Origin: RDYJ01 sp034931405
GTDB taxonomy: Bacteria > Cyanobacteriota > Cyanobacteriia > Cyanobacteriales > Nostocaceae
Direction of reading: 5' to 3'
Assembly: GCF_034931405.1 (NCBI RefSeq)
Contig: NZ_JAYGHA010000005.1
Coordinates: 124,001 to 188,000, forward strand
Length of the DNA: 64,000 nt
In this document: piece by piece, positions 51,553 to 60,668 of the stretch
Numbering within the stretch: position 1 is the first letter of the stretch
How the letters are laid out: each line of letters begins with the position of its first letter
Program-made: the position numbers and the translations under genes
The notes under the pieces: model-generated
The model's database searches: none
Told to the model about the DNA's origin: nothing
Seen by the model: the letters and a program-made list of their open reading frames with translations, nothing else

Positions 51553-51798
51553 GTAATTAATTATGTTGTTCCCAATCACCAATCACCAAATAATGGTAAA
51601 CAGCTTCAGAGCTTCTTTGCCAGATGCTTTGGAGCTTAAATATATTGTCGATAGTTAAAATAGTAATTTTAATTGTTAGCAATAATTCCTTGATGGTACA
51701 AGCCCCCGGATTCATCCGTGTGGTAAATCCAAAATCCAAAATCTAAAATCCAAAATTGGATGACTCGCTAACATAGATTTGATATTGGGAAAACAGCA

Positions 51799-52725
51799 AT
51801 GATAAATTTTGGGCTGAACTCAGCCAGTGTTTTGGCTCAGGTAAATTTTGGGGCGAACTCAGCCAGTATTCTAGGAATTTTCCTGGCTGTGGCTGGGGCA
51901 GCACTGTATTTTCTCCGCACTGTGCGTCCAGAACTGTCACGAGATCAAGATATCTTTTTTGCAGCCGTGGGCTTACTGTGTGGTTTTATTCTCATCTTCC
52001 AAGGATGGCGACTTGACCCAATTTTACAATTTGGTCAGTTGCTGTTAGTTGGGACTACTGTATTTTTTGCCGTTGAAAGTATTCGTCTACGAAGTATTGC
52101 TACTCAACAAGCAAAACGGAATACTCCCATTGTGGACGATGAACGAGAAGTCAGCAGAAAATATTCTTACTCTGAACGGCGCAATTATCAAGCGGAGATG
52201 GATGCAGATTTAGAACCGCTACCTTATTACGAAGAAGAGGAAGAAGAAGAAGAACGTCCCCCACGTGCCAGAATTCGCGGTAGTAAAGATGAGCGTTCCA
52301 GCCGTGATAATAATAATTCTTATGAGGAGCAACCACCTCGTCGTTCAGAACGTCGCAGCACCAGGGAAAAACCAGAAACAGGAGAAAGAAAACGTCGTCC
52401 TAGTTCTGGGCGTTCAGTAAGTCGCCCTAGTGAAAGTTTTGAACAAGAAAATTGGGGTTCTGTTTCTAAGCAAGTTGATGATTGGGAAAGCCCCCAAGAG
52501 GAAGTCAGAAAACCATCACGTCGCGGTAATAACAGACCTCAACCTCCAGAAAGCCGTGAGGATGATGTTGCTCCCAGACCTAGAAAGCGTCGTCCACCTA
52601 CTGACTCATCCCCTCGCAGACAAAGAGATGATGATGAGGCTATCCCCACTGATTATGTACCATACAACCCAATTGAAAAGCCAAATCAGGAACCGGATAA
52701 TTCCAATGACTTTGATGATATCTAA
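51799..52725 (+). CDS. ycf66: Ycf66 family protein
   Basis: A cyanobacterial/plastid protein of unknown function. Membrane segments lie at about residues 22-42, 53-70 and 76-92, followed by a long charged, low-complexity tail (about 115-308) rich in Glu, Arg, Ser and Pro (for example YYEEEEEEEERPPRAR). The first 28 residues contain a tandem duplication of NFGxNSASxL (42 bp repeated in the DNA), so the true start may be the second unit. It is followed after 57 bp by two lipoprotein genes on the same strand. Confidence 0.88.
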   Translation: MINFGLNSASVLAQVNFGANSASILGIFLAVAGAALYFLRTVRPELSRDQDIFFAAVGLLCGFILIFQGWRLDPILQFGQLLLVGTTVFFAVESIRLRSIATQQAKRNTPIVDDEREVSRKYSYSERRNYQAEMDADLEPLPYYEEEEEEEERPPRARIRGSKDERSSRDNNNSYEEQPPRRSERRSTREKPETGERKRRPSSGRSVSRPSESFEQENWGSVSKQVDDWESPQEEVRKPSRRGNNRPQPPESREDDVAPRPRKRRPPTDSSPRRQRDDDEAIPTDYVPYNPIEKPNQEPDNSNDFDDI

Positions 52726-52782
52726 AACTTTTGGGGTGAATTTATGGTGTGGTAGTTTTCAAGGTGGCGGAAAGCAGTTGAT

Positions 52783-53343
52783 GTGAAAACAGTTACGTCT
52801 ATGTTATGGCTCCAAAAACGTATTTATTGGAGCCTAGTTTTTAGTTTGATTAGTCTGCTTGTGTCCTGTGGTGTCAGTGATATTCCTCTTGGGGTATCTT
52901 CTCTCAATAGTCGTTATACTGAGGAACAACCGGCTTTAAGTGGAAATGGACGTTTTTTAGCCTTTGTTTCTAATCGTAATGGTAATCAGCAATTGTTGGT
53001 TTACGACTTAGAAACACAAAGTTTTATTCCTACTCCACGTTTAAATAGAAGAGAAACTATTGCCGAAAGTCCTAGTCTCAGCTATACGGCTCGTTATATT
53101 TGTTATCTAACTAGTAACCAAGGTAGACCAGTTATAGCAATTTACGATCGCGCCATGCAGCAATCACAAATCCTCACTCCTACCTATCGCGGTTGGGTTA
53201 GAAATCCTCATATCAGTCCAGATGGTCGTTATATTGTCTTTGAATCTGCTAGTCGTGGACAATGGGATATTGAAGTTTTAGACCGAGGACCAACTGTGGA
53301 GTTAGATATTCCCAATGGCGCAGCGGTGACTGTACCGCAGTAA
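52783..53343 (+). CDS. TolB-like beta-propeller lipoprotein
   Basis: A 186-residue exported protein with a lipobox LLVSCG (Cys near residue 29), so it should be a lipoprotein. The mature part consists of PD40/TolB-like blades, each with a pattern such as ALSGNGRFLAFVSNRNGNQQLLVYDLETQ, SLSYTARYICYLTSNQGRPVIAIYDR and HISPDGRYIVFESASRGQWDIEVLDR (about 30 residues each). GTG 52783 is given; ATG 52801 is equally possible. It is a tandem paralogue of the next gene. Partner and function unknown. Confidence 0.82.
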   Translation: MKTVTSMLWLQKRIYWSLVFSLISLLVSCGVSDIPLGVSSLNSRYTEEQPALSGNGRFLAFVSNRNGNQQLLVYDLETQSFIPTPRLNRRETIAESPSLSYTARYICYLTSNQGRPVIAIYDRAMQQSQILTPTYRGWVRNPHISPDGRYIVFESASRGQWDIEVLDRGPTVELDIPNGAAVTVPQ

Positions 53344-53408
53344 GGATTGTGGGTACTCTGAAAAGGCAGGGGAGCAGGGGGAGAATAACAACAAAGGAAT
53401 TATGAATT

Positions 53409-53921
53409 ATGAATTATAAATTACTGATTATTTTATTTTTAAGCTCGAGTTTATTAACTGGATGTTTTGGTTATCCACGTATATTAAGTTATCCGTTTGA
53501 TTCGGGGGGACGGAGTTTAAATAGTCAGGCTTCAGAATTAAATCCGCAAATTTCGGGGAGATATATTGTTTTTGTTACTGACCGTCGTGGTAGCCAAGAT
53601 GTCTATATGTTTGATACGGTGACACGAAATTTGGTAGATTTACCTGGTTTAAATGCTTTTGATACTATTACTTCTCATCCTGCTGTCACTCAAGATGGTC
53701 GTTATGTTGTTTTTGCGGCTAGTCGTCAGGGACGATCTGCTATTTTTCTCTATGACAGGGAAACACGCCAATCACGAAATTTTACGGCTAATCTGCAAGC
53801 AGAAGTTCGTAATCCGACAATTAGTGCTGATGGTAGCAAAATTGCCTTTGAGTTTAGTAATAATGGGCAATGGGATATTTTACTCTATGACCGTTTTGGT
53901 CAACAACTGAATATTCGTTAA
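53409..53921 (+). CDS. TolB-like beta-propeller lipoprotein, paralogue
   Basis: A 170-residue exported protein with lipobox LLTGCF (Cys19) and three PD40 blades (ISGRYIVFVTDRRGSQDVYMFD, VTQDGRYVVFAASRQGRSAIFLYDR, ISADGSKIAFEFSNNGQWDILLYDR, each repeated about every 45 residues). It is homologous to the preceding gene over its whole length. The 65 bp between the genes hold a purine-rich, repeat-like AGGGGAGCAGGGGGAG. Confidence 0.82.
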   Translation: MNYKLLIILFLSSSLLTGCFGYPRILSYPFDSGGRSLNSQASELNPQISGRYIVFVTDRRGSQDVYMFDTVTRNLVDLPGLNAFDTITSHPAVTQDGRYVVFAASRQGRSAIFLYDRETRQSRNFTANLQAEVRNPTISADGSKIAFEFSNNGQWDILLYDRFGQQLNIR

Positions 53922-54063
53922 TGATTGTACTTGTATTAATTGATATTTTTTAGAGATATTTTTTAGCATTTTTTTTAAAATTAAAATACCGTATGCACTG
54001 CTACAGTTAGGCATCGTCAGTTCACTTAACATTTGAAGCTAATAACAAGTTGGCAGAAATAAA

Positions 54064-54197
54064 TATAGGGATNNNNNNNNNNNNNNNNNNNNNNNNNNNN
54101 NNNNNNNNNNNNNNNNNNNNNNNNNNNNNNNNNNNNNNNNNNNNNNNNNNNNNNNNNNNNNNNNNGATTTTTTCAAAATTCAAATATGAGTCCTATA
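54064..54197. mobile_element. Repeat element around assembly gap 2
   Basis: TATAGGGAT, then 93 Ns (54073-54165), then GATTTTTTCAAAATTCAAA to CCTATA. This is the inverted orientation of the ends at 24954-25095, with 25 consecutive identical bases on one side and 9 on the other. Ends TATAGG...CCTATA fit duplication of TA at the target. Confidence 0.6.
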
Positions 54198-54201
54198 CAA
54201 C

Positions 54202-54300
54202 AATGAAATTAAGGAATATAACATCAAGCTTCCCGATGTTTATCAATTTCTTAGTCGTACTCCAATTCTGCAATCAGAACGATATGAAACTCTAGATTAA
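54202..54300 (+). pseudogene. Possible C-terminal gene fragment after the gap element
   Basis: A stop-free stretch without a start reads NEIKEYNIKLPDVYQFLSRT and ends ERYETLD. It looks like the tail of a protein cut by the element at the gap. The family is not recognised. The rest of the 53922-54449 interval holds nothing clear. Confidence 0.3.
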
Positions 54301-54449
54301 TCAGGGTGTTCCCGAATATATGACAACAGACCCTACACAGATGTTGTAGCCCCGGCTTTTCATATCTTCACTAGATATGGCATCTGTTTGAGTGGGTTAA
54401 CTCGGTATCTTCCAAAAGTTTAGAAAATAGTCAAGTAAAATTAAGAATT

Positions 54450-55781
54450 ATGTTGGATACTACTCACAAGCATTTAATTCTTGGGGCTGGTTTTGTGGGA
54501 TTGGGTATGGCTGAATCGCTCAAGAGCGCGAGTATTCCCTACGACCAAGTTGATGCCAGTGATGACATTGGTGGAAATTGGTATCATGGTGTATATGAAA
54601 CTGCACACATTATTTCATCACGGAAGATTACCCAATTTACCCATTTTCCCATGCCGGATCATTATCCGGACTTTCCCAGCGCCCAAAATATACGGGATTA
54701 CTTAAATTCCTTTGCTGATCATTTTGAGTTACGTAAAAATATTGAACTGAATCGTCAAGTTAGCTATGTGCGACCTGTTGAGAATAATCTCTGGGAAGTT
54801 ACCTTTGATAATGGGGAACAGCGAATTTACAAAGGGATTATCATTTGTAATGGTCATCACTGGTGCAAACGTTTTCCCAAATTCTCAGGAGAATTTGATG
54901 GGGAGATAATTCACTCCAAAGATTATAAAAATCCCCAGCAACTACGTGGTAAGAGAGTTCTGGTGATTGGTGGAGGGAATTCAGCTTGTGATATAGCCGC
55001 AGAAGCAGCTAGGGTGGGAGCTAAATCTGTGTTGAGTATGCGTGAATCTGTGTGGTTTATTCCCAAAACCTTTATGGGTGTGCCAGTTTCTGATTTAACT
55101 GAATGGTGGATGCCAGAATGGTTTCAGCGGTTTATGTCTTATGTAATTATTCTGCTAACCTTCGGCAAGCACAAAGATTATGGTCTACCCGAACCCAAAT
55201 ATCGAATTTTTGATAAGCACCCGACCTTAAATAATGAAGTTCCTTACTATATTAAACACGGTCGCATTACCTATAAGCCAGAGGTAAGACATTTAGATGG
55301 TGGGGAAGTTGAATTTGCGGATGGTAGTCGAGAAACTTTTGATTTAATTGTTTGTGCAACTGGTTTTCATGTTGCCTATCCATTTTTAGCTCCAGAACTG
55401 CAACGGGTGGAAGGAGCAACAGTAAAATGTTATGGCGGTTCATTTCTTGAAGATTACAAAGGAATTTACTACATCGGTTGGGGACAAGCTAGAGGAGGTG
55501 CTGGTTCTGTATTTTCCGCTTTTGCACCCCTATTTACCCGTTTTCTTGCACTCCAGGATGAAATTAAAATTCCTATGGGTCTAGTCCTCAAAAAAATGGG
55601 ACAGCAACTACCTACAACCCATCTTGAAGATCCGCAAAAGATTTTTCGGGAATTAAAATTAGCCAATCTGTTTTTTCAACGGATGGTTAAAAAAGCTCAC
55701 CGAATTGATTCCCAGTATTCCCAGTTTGAGAATCAGCCACTCCCACCCTTGCTCCAAAAATTAGTCACAAAGATTAACTGA
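54450..55781 (+). CDS. Flavin-containing monooxygenase-like protein
   Basis: A 443-residue FAD/NADP-dependent oxygenase of the FMO/Baeyer-Villiger group. The FAD motif LGAGFVGLGMAESL is at about residues 11-24 (GxGxxG with the third Gly kept), the FMO-like stretch YHGVYETAHIISSRK near 45, the NADP motif VLVIGGGNSACDIAAEAA near 170 and the ATG motif IVCATGFHVAYPF near 300. The substrate is unknown; FMO proteins oxidise N, S or carbonyl groups. Monocistronic; upstream is the gap element. Confidence 0.88.
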   Translation: MLDTTHKHLILGAGFVGLGMAESLKSASIPYDQVDASDDIGGNWYHGVYETAHIISSRKITQFTHFPMPDHYPDFPSAQNIRDYLNSFADHFELRKNIELNRQVSYVRPVENNLWEVTFDNGEQRIYKGIIICNGHHWCKRFPKFSGEFDGEIIHSKDYKNPQQLRGKRVLVIGGGNSACDIAAEAARVGAKSVLSMRESVWFIPKTFMGVPVSDLTEWWMPEWFQRFMSYVIILLTFGKHKDYGLPEPKYRIFDKHPTLNNEVPYYIKHGRITYKPEVRHLDGGEVEFADGSRETFDLIVCATGFHVAYPFLAPELQRVEGATVKCYGGSFLEDYKGIYYIGWGQARGGAGSVFSAFAPLFTRFLALQDEIKIPMGLVLKKMGQQLPTTHLEDPQKIFRELKLANLFFQRMVKKAHRIDSQYSQFENQPLPPLLQKLVTKIN

Positions 55782-55899
55782 TCGTAAATCTGCTAGCTAG
55801 GTGATAGGGTGAGAATAACTAACCACCAATTACCCATTACCCTAGCAAATCCCTAATCGGGTTATGATAGTAAATAGTCTGGATGCAAAAGATGATTGA

Positions 55900-58572
55900 G
55901 TGAACTATCCCGCCCCGTCTTCAGAAATTAATTTAGGGTCTATTTTTCCCTTTGAGTTGGATCAATTCCAGCTAGATGCGATCGCCTCCCTCAATGCTGG
56001 CCGCTCAGTAGTTGTCTGTGCGCCCACAGGTTCAGGTAAAACATTAATTGGGGAATACGCCATTTATCGCGCCCTGGCGCGAAGGAAACGTGTATTTTAC
56101 ACCACCCCCCTCAAAGCGTTATCAAATCAAAAATTACGCGACTTTCGGGAAAAATTCGGTTTTGATCAAGTCGGACTCTTAACCGGTGATGCCTCCATTA
56201 ACAGGGATGCACCGATTTTAGTCATGACCACCGAAATTTTCCGTAATATGCTCTATGGCACACCTATAGGTCAAATCGGCATCTCGTTAACAGATGTGGA
56301 GGCTGTGGTCTTAGATGAGTGCCACTACATGAACGATCGCCAACGGGGTACAGTATGGGAAGAATCTATTATTTACTGTCCCCGTGAAGTCCAACTGGTC
56401 GCCCTTTCCGCTACAGTTGCTAATAGTGACCAACTCACAGACTGGTTAAATCGCGTTCATGGTCCAACAGACCTAATTTACTCGGATTTTCGCCCAGTTC
56501 CCTTGGAGTTTAACTTTTGCAATCCCAAAGGGCTGTTCCCGCTACTGAATGACAGCAAAACTAAAATTAACCCCCGTTTAATCAAACGTAGTAAAAAAGG
56601 TCCAGGGGAAAGGGGAAAAGCAGGTAGACCAGAAGCACCCGGCATCATTTATACCCTCAGTCAATTAGAGCAGCGGGATATGCTGCCAGCAATTTTCTTT
56701 ATTTTCAGCCGTCGGGGCTGTGATAAAGCCGTGGGAGAAGTAGGGGATTTATGGTTAGTTAACAATGAAGAATCCCAAATATTACGTAGGCAGATTGATG
56801 ACTTTTTAGCCCGTAACCCGGAAGCGGGACGTTCTGGACAAATTGCACCACTCTACAGAGGTATTGCGGCGCATCATGCCGGAATTTTACCAGCTTGGAA
56901 GGTTTTGGTTGAAGAACTATTTCAACAAGGTTTAATTAAAGTTGTTTTTGCAACGGAAACCCTGGCAGCGGGTATTAATATGCCAGCGCGGACAACTGTG
57001 ATTTCTACTCTTTCTAAACGCACTGATAACGGACACCGTTTGTTAAAAGCTTCGGAGTTTCTACAAATGTCCGGGCGTGCTGGTCGTCGAGGCATGGATT
57101 TACAAGGTTATGTGGTGACACTACAAACTCCCTTTGAAGGAGCAAAAGAAGCCGCTTATTTGGCTACATCCCCAGCAGATCCTCTTGTTAGTCAGTTTAC
57201 GCCTAGCTATGGTATGGTGCTGAACTTGCTACAAACTCATACCTTAGAACAAGCTAGGGAACTGATAGAACGTAGTTTTGGGCAGTACATGGCAACTTTG
57301 TATTTAAAGCCAGAGTATGACGAAATAGCGGAAATTAAAACCGAATTAGCGAAAATTCAAGCAGAACTGGACGCGATTGATGAAAATGAATTGGCGCTAT
57401 ATGAAAAATTGCGACAACGGCTGAAAGTAGAACGCCATATATTTAAAACTCTACAAGAACAAGCACGGGAAGACAGACAAGAACAATTGTCAATGATGTT
57501 AGATTTTGCTGTGACTGGGACGCTGTTAAGTTTGAAAGATAAAAACATGACAGCGACTTTACCTTTAACAGCAGTATTGTTTGGTAAAGCCCCAGAAGTG
57601 GGTCCACTTTCTTACTTGGTCTGTTTGGGACAGGATAACCGCTGGTATGTGGCTACAACTGCCGATGTAATTGACTTATACGCAGAAATGCCCAGGATGG
57701 AAGTTCCAGATGATATTTTACCACCATCAGAACTGGGTTTGAAACGCGGTCAGTCTGTACGTGGTAATCAACAAACAGCGGCGATCGCTCAAAGCATACC
57801 AGATCCGAGCGAGTTTATGTATATGCCCCCGGAAGTAGCTACACAACTGAGTCGGGTTAACGCTGTACAATCACAGATAGAAAATCATCCTCTACATCAA
57901 TCAGGTAATATCGCCAATATCTTTAAACAACGAGCGCGTTGTGTGGAATTGGAAGCTGAACTAGAAGGTTTAGAGGAACAAGTCGAACAACACTCTCAAC
58001 AACATTGGGAAGAGTTTCTGAATTTAATTCAGATATTGCAGCAGTTCGGCGGGTTGGATAACTTAACACCCACGGTACTAGGGCAAATGGCCGCTGCAAT
58101 TCGGGGTGAAAATGAATTATGGTTAGGTTTAGCGATCGCTAGTGGTGAACTGGATAATTTAGATCCCCATCATTTAGCTGCTGCGGCTGCGGCTTTGGTA
58201 ACAGAAACACCACGCCCAGATAGTAAAGTGCGTTTTGAACTTAGTAACCAGGTAGCTGATGCTTTAGCAAAATTGCGGGGAATTCGTCGCCAATTGTTCC
58301 AAATCCAACGCCGCTATAATGTAGCTCTACCTATTTGGTTGGAGTTTGAATTAATTGCCATTGTCGAACAATGGGCTTTAGGTATGGAATGGACTGAACT
58401 CTGTACAAATACCACTTTGGATGAAGGTGATGTAGTCAGGCTGTTGCGTCGCACTTTGGATTTATTATCTCAAATTCCTCATGTTCCTTTGGTTTCCGAT
58501 TCACTGCGCCGAAATGCTCAACGGGCTATGCAGTTAATTGATAGGTTCCCTGTCAATGAAGTTAAGGAATAA
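55900..58572 (+). CDS. Ski2/Mtr4-like DEAD-box RNA helicase
   Basis: An 890-residue superfamily II helicase. Motif I APTGSGKT (near 40), motif II DECHYMND (near 138), motif III ALSATV (near 168), motif V FATETLAAGINMP (near 350) and VI QMSGRAGRRGMD (near 388) are intact. The C-terminal half contains the DSHCT-type region (LGLAIASGELDNLDPHHLAAAAAAL, then IRRQLFQIQRRYNVALPIWLEFELIAIVEQWA), typical of Ski2-like RNA helicases in cyanobacteria and plastids (ISE2-like). GTG start 55900; a strong candidate because no ATG precedes the domain. Confidence 0.93.
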   Translation: MNYPAPSSEINLGSIFPFELDQFQLDAIASLNAGRSVVVCAPTGSGKTLIGEYAIYRALARRKRVFYTTPLKALSNQKLRDFREKFGFDQVGLLTGDASINRDAPILVMTTEIFRNMLYGTPIGQIGISLTDVEAVVLDECHYMNDRQRGTVWEESIIYCPREVQLVALSATVANSDQLTDWLNRVHGPTDLIYSDFRPVPLEFNFCNPKGLFPLLNDSKTKINPRLIKRSKKGPGERGKAGRPEAPGIIYTLSQLEQRDMLPAIFFIFSRRGCDKAVGEVGDLWLVNNEESQILRRQIDDFLARNPEAGRSGQIAPLYRGIAAHHAGILPAWKVLVEELFQQGLIKVVFATETLAAGINMPARTTVISTLSKRTDNGHRLLKASEFLQMSGRAGRRGMDLQGYVVTLQTPFEGAKEAAYLATSPADPLVSQFTPSYGMVLNLLQTHTLEQARELIERSFGQYMATLYLKPEYDEIAEIKTELAKIQAELDAIDENELALYEKLRQRLKVERHIFKTLQEQAREDRQEQLSMMLDFAVTGTLLSLKDKNMTATLPLTAVLFGKAPEVGPLSYLVCLGQDNRWYVATTADVIDLYAEMPRMEVPDDILPPSELGLKRGQSVRGNQQTAAIAQSIPDPSEFMYMPPEVATQLSRVNAVQSQIENHPLHQSGNIANIFKQRARCVELEAELEGLEEQVEQHSQQHWEEFLNLIQILQQFGGLDNLTPTVLGQMAAAIRGENELWLGLAIASGELDNLDPHHLAAAAAALVTETPRPDSKVRFELSNQVADALAKLRGIRRQLFQIQRRYNVALPIWLEFELIAIVEQWALGMEWTELCTNTTLDEGDVVRLLRRTLDLLSQIPHVPLVSDSLRRNAQRAMQLIDRFPVNEVKE

Positions 58573-58595
58573 GCTGTAGGTTGGGCAATGTCCAT

Positions 58596-58706
58596 TTATT
58601 GCCCCAAGAAACCAGCAAGCAGCAGCGGCAAAAGTATCAAGGCTGATGCAATCAAAACTACAGTCGCTGGATCAATTTTAATGTGGTTTTTCTGTGGATC
58701 TCGCAT
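58596..58706 (-). CDS. Small single-helix membrane protein (36 aa)
   Basis: A 36-residue protein: charged start MRDPQKNHIKIDP, then one hydrophobic helix TVVLIASALILLPLLLAGFL and a short tail. The ATG is preceded at the ideal distance by GAGGAGATTG, one of the best Shine-Dalgarno sequences in the window. This, together with the membrane-helix pattern, supports a real gene. It resembles the size class of small photosystem, cytochrome b6f or NDH subunits, but I cannot match it to a named one. Confidence 0.6.
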   Translation of the reverse strand: MRDPQKNHIKIDPATVVLIASALILLPLLLAGFLGQ

Positions 58707-58944
58707 TTACTACAATCTCCTCAAACAGTTATTGAAACTTAATTTTAACTCACTAAAGTCCCCTGCTTATACAAGCAGCGGGTTTTGCGTTGGGGTAAAA
58801 TCCCCGTTGCAAAACGTAATTCTAAATTCTAAATTCTAAATTCTGCATTCTTTTAAGTTATTTAGGGTTGGCTTTTTCCAAAAATATCTGCTTTCAGTTC
58901 TGATTTGTTGGTGGATTAGTCCAGTGTTGTGGAGTATCCAAAAA

Positions 58945-59128
58945 GTAAGTATTCAGCTATAGAACTCGTTCATACCCAGATCCCCGACTTCTGACATCAA
59001 TTTATAATTTGTGAACACAATAAACAAAAGAAGTCGGGGATCTTATCGCCCACCCAGATCCCCGACTTCTGACATCAATTTATAATTTGTGAACACAATA
59101 AACAAAAGAAGTCGGGGATCTTATCGCC
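58945..59128. repeat. Hairpin repeat with invertible loop, copies C and D in tandem
   Basis: Copy C (58945-59050) has the full outer flank AAGTATTCAGCTATAGAACT and both arms; copy D (59051-59128) repeats the arms, loop and right end with a 78-bp period. The loop orientation equals that of copy B and is opposite to that of copy A at 19474. Confidence 0.85.
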
Positions 59129-59135
59129 GATGCGA

Positions 59136-59414
59136 TTACTGACAGTTGATAATTGGTAACTTACCTTGCAACTGCTGAAAATTAGCTTGAACGCAAGCAC
59201 TACAACTGCAACCAGTTTGATTAACAGTTTGATGGTGTGGTTGAGTTAAAATCGGTGCTGTTAATTTGGAAATGGGTTGCACAGATACTGAGACAATCAT
59301 TTGCGAATTCGGTGCAACTTGCCATCTAGTAGATGCGTGCGCTGGACTAACTACTAGCAGCAGAGATGCTAGAAAAACATGACAAGCGAGGAAAATCAAT
59401 TTAGCTATGTTCAT
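59136..59414 (-). CDS. Small secreted Cys-rich protein
   Basis: A 92-residue exported protein with a signal peptide (IAKLIFLACHVFLASLLLVV, cleavage after SPAHA near residue 27). The mature part ends with a Cys cluster CSCSACV and a terminal Cys, plus a nearby HHQ. It lies 50 bp after the WD40 gene in a cluster headed by a Zur-like box and could bind zinc in the periplasm (inference). No family recognised. Confidence 0.65.
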   Translation of the reverse strand: MNIAKLIFLACHVFLASLLLVVSPAHASTRWQVAPNSQMIVSVSVQPISKLTAPILTQPHHQTVNQTGCSCSACVQANFQQLQGKLPIINCQ

Positions 59415-59464
59415 AGTTTATACTCAAAGGCTGCTGCTGATACAGCATACCCAATTATGAAGGA

Positions 59465-60505
59465 TTAGTCATTAGTTTTTGACCAAATTAGTAACTCTCC
59501 TTGTTCCCCACCTGCGGCTAAAAATTTACCTTGGGGATGCCAAGCTAGGGTAGAAAAACCCCCACTCACACCTGTGATAATTTGGGATACTTCATAATTT
59601 TGATCCCACAAACATAACCACCCATCAGCACCAGCGGACGCAAGAATCAGGCTTTGGGGTGCGTAGGCGATCGCATTAATTATATCCACATGATTGGTTA
59701 AAATTCGCGCTTCCCAACCTAATGATTCATCCTCTGATTTTTCCCAAACAACCACACCTTCGACGCTGGAAGTAGCCAAAAGCGGCGCACCTGTGGACGT
59801 TGTCGCCTCAGACCAGGCTAATTGACGAATTTTCCCCGGAAACCCCCGCATCACCCAAGGATCGGGATTTCCCCATTCTAAAACGGTGACGCTCCGATCC
59901 ATGTTACCAGAAGCTAAATATTTACCGTCAGGCGACCACCCCATTGCTACACTAACTGTAGTGGTAGCCAAAATATAAGGTTCTTCATCCCAATCTTGAG
60001 TATGCCAAATTTTCAATCCTTTATAACCACTAATAGCTAAATATTTTCCATCTTTACGCCAGTCAATTCCTAAAATTGATGAGTTTTCAAAGGGTAGAGT
60101 AATAACTATTTCGGCTGTGTCTGCATCCCATACTTGCACGTATCGCCCTAAACTAAATGCTAGTTTATTATTGGTATGATTCCAAGCTAATTTATCTACC
60201 CAAGCAGGAGCATTTTCTAAAGTTGTAATTAACTGATTTTCTCGCCATATTTTTACTGTTCCATCTTGTCCACCTACGGCTAAATATTTACCATCAGACG
60301 AAAAAGCTACACAATCTATTGATTTACCTGTGGCTGTTTGTAAGTTGGTAAGTTCGCCATTTTCCCATATTACAACTTCTCCCGCAGCTGATGTTGCAGC
60401 TAGTTTTTGTCCTGATAAAGACCAAGTTAAAGCTGTGATATAATCTGCAAGTTTTCCTGAATAGTAGGTCGCAAATTCCTGATGTTTGTTAGTTGTGAAG
60501 TTCAT
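59465..60505 (-). CDS. WD40-repeat protein (complete)
   Basis: A 346-residue beta-propeller of seven WD40 units, e.g. LTWSLSGQKLAATSAAGEVVIWE (near 28), VAFSSDGKYLAVGGQDGTVKIWR (near 67), MGWSPDGKYLASGNMDRSVTVLEW (near 188) and LAWHPQGKFLAAGGEQGELLIW (near 320). No other domain. The first 200 residues are paralogous to the truncated gene at 43587, which also has a Zur-like box. It lies 160 bp after the COG0523 gene, probably in one zinc-responsive unit. Its partner protein is unknown. Confidence 0.9.
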   Translation of the reverse strand: MNFTTNKHQEFATYYSGKLADYITALTWSLSGQKLAATSAAGEVVIWENGELTNLQTATGKSIDCVAFSSDGKYLAVGGQDGTVKIWRENQLITTLENAPAWVDKLAWNHTNNKLAFSLGRYVQVWDADTAEIVITLPFENSSILGIDWRKDGKYLAISGYKGLKIWHTQDWDEEPYILATTTVSVAMGWSPDGKYLASGNMDRSVTVLEWGNPDPWVMRGFPGKIRQLAWSEATTSTGAPLLATSSVEGVVVWEKSEDESLGWEARILTNHVDIINAIAYAPQSLILASAGADGWLCLWDQNYEVSQIITGVSGGFSTLAWHPQGKFLAAGGEQGELLIWSKTND

Positions 60506-60668
60506 TTTTAGATTAGATATGATGGAGAATAATATTTTTTTTTACTAACCGCAGAGACGCAGAGAACGCAGAGAAAAGAAAATGGCGTTGTTGAGTTAAA
60601 GTATGAATTTAAAATTTTTATTCACCAACGCCTAATTTTGAATTTTATCCCTACTTCCCTATTTCAAT

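Noticed and set aside
54050..54295. Plus-strand frame across the second gap
   Set aside because: Half of it is unknown bases; frame continuity across Ns is meaningless.
58588..58839. 83-residue plus-strand frame after the helicase
   Set aside because: It is antisense to the small membrane protein with a good ribosome site and has no coding character of its own.
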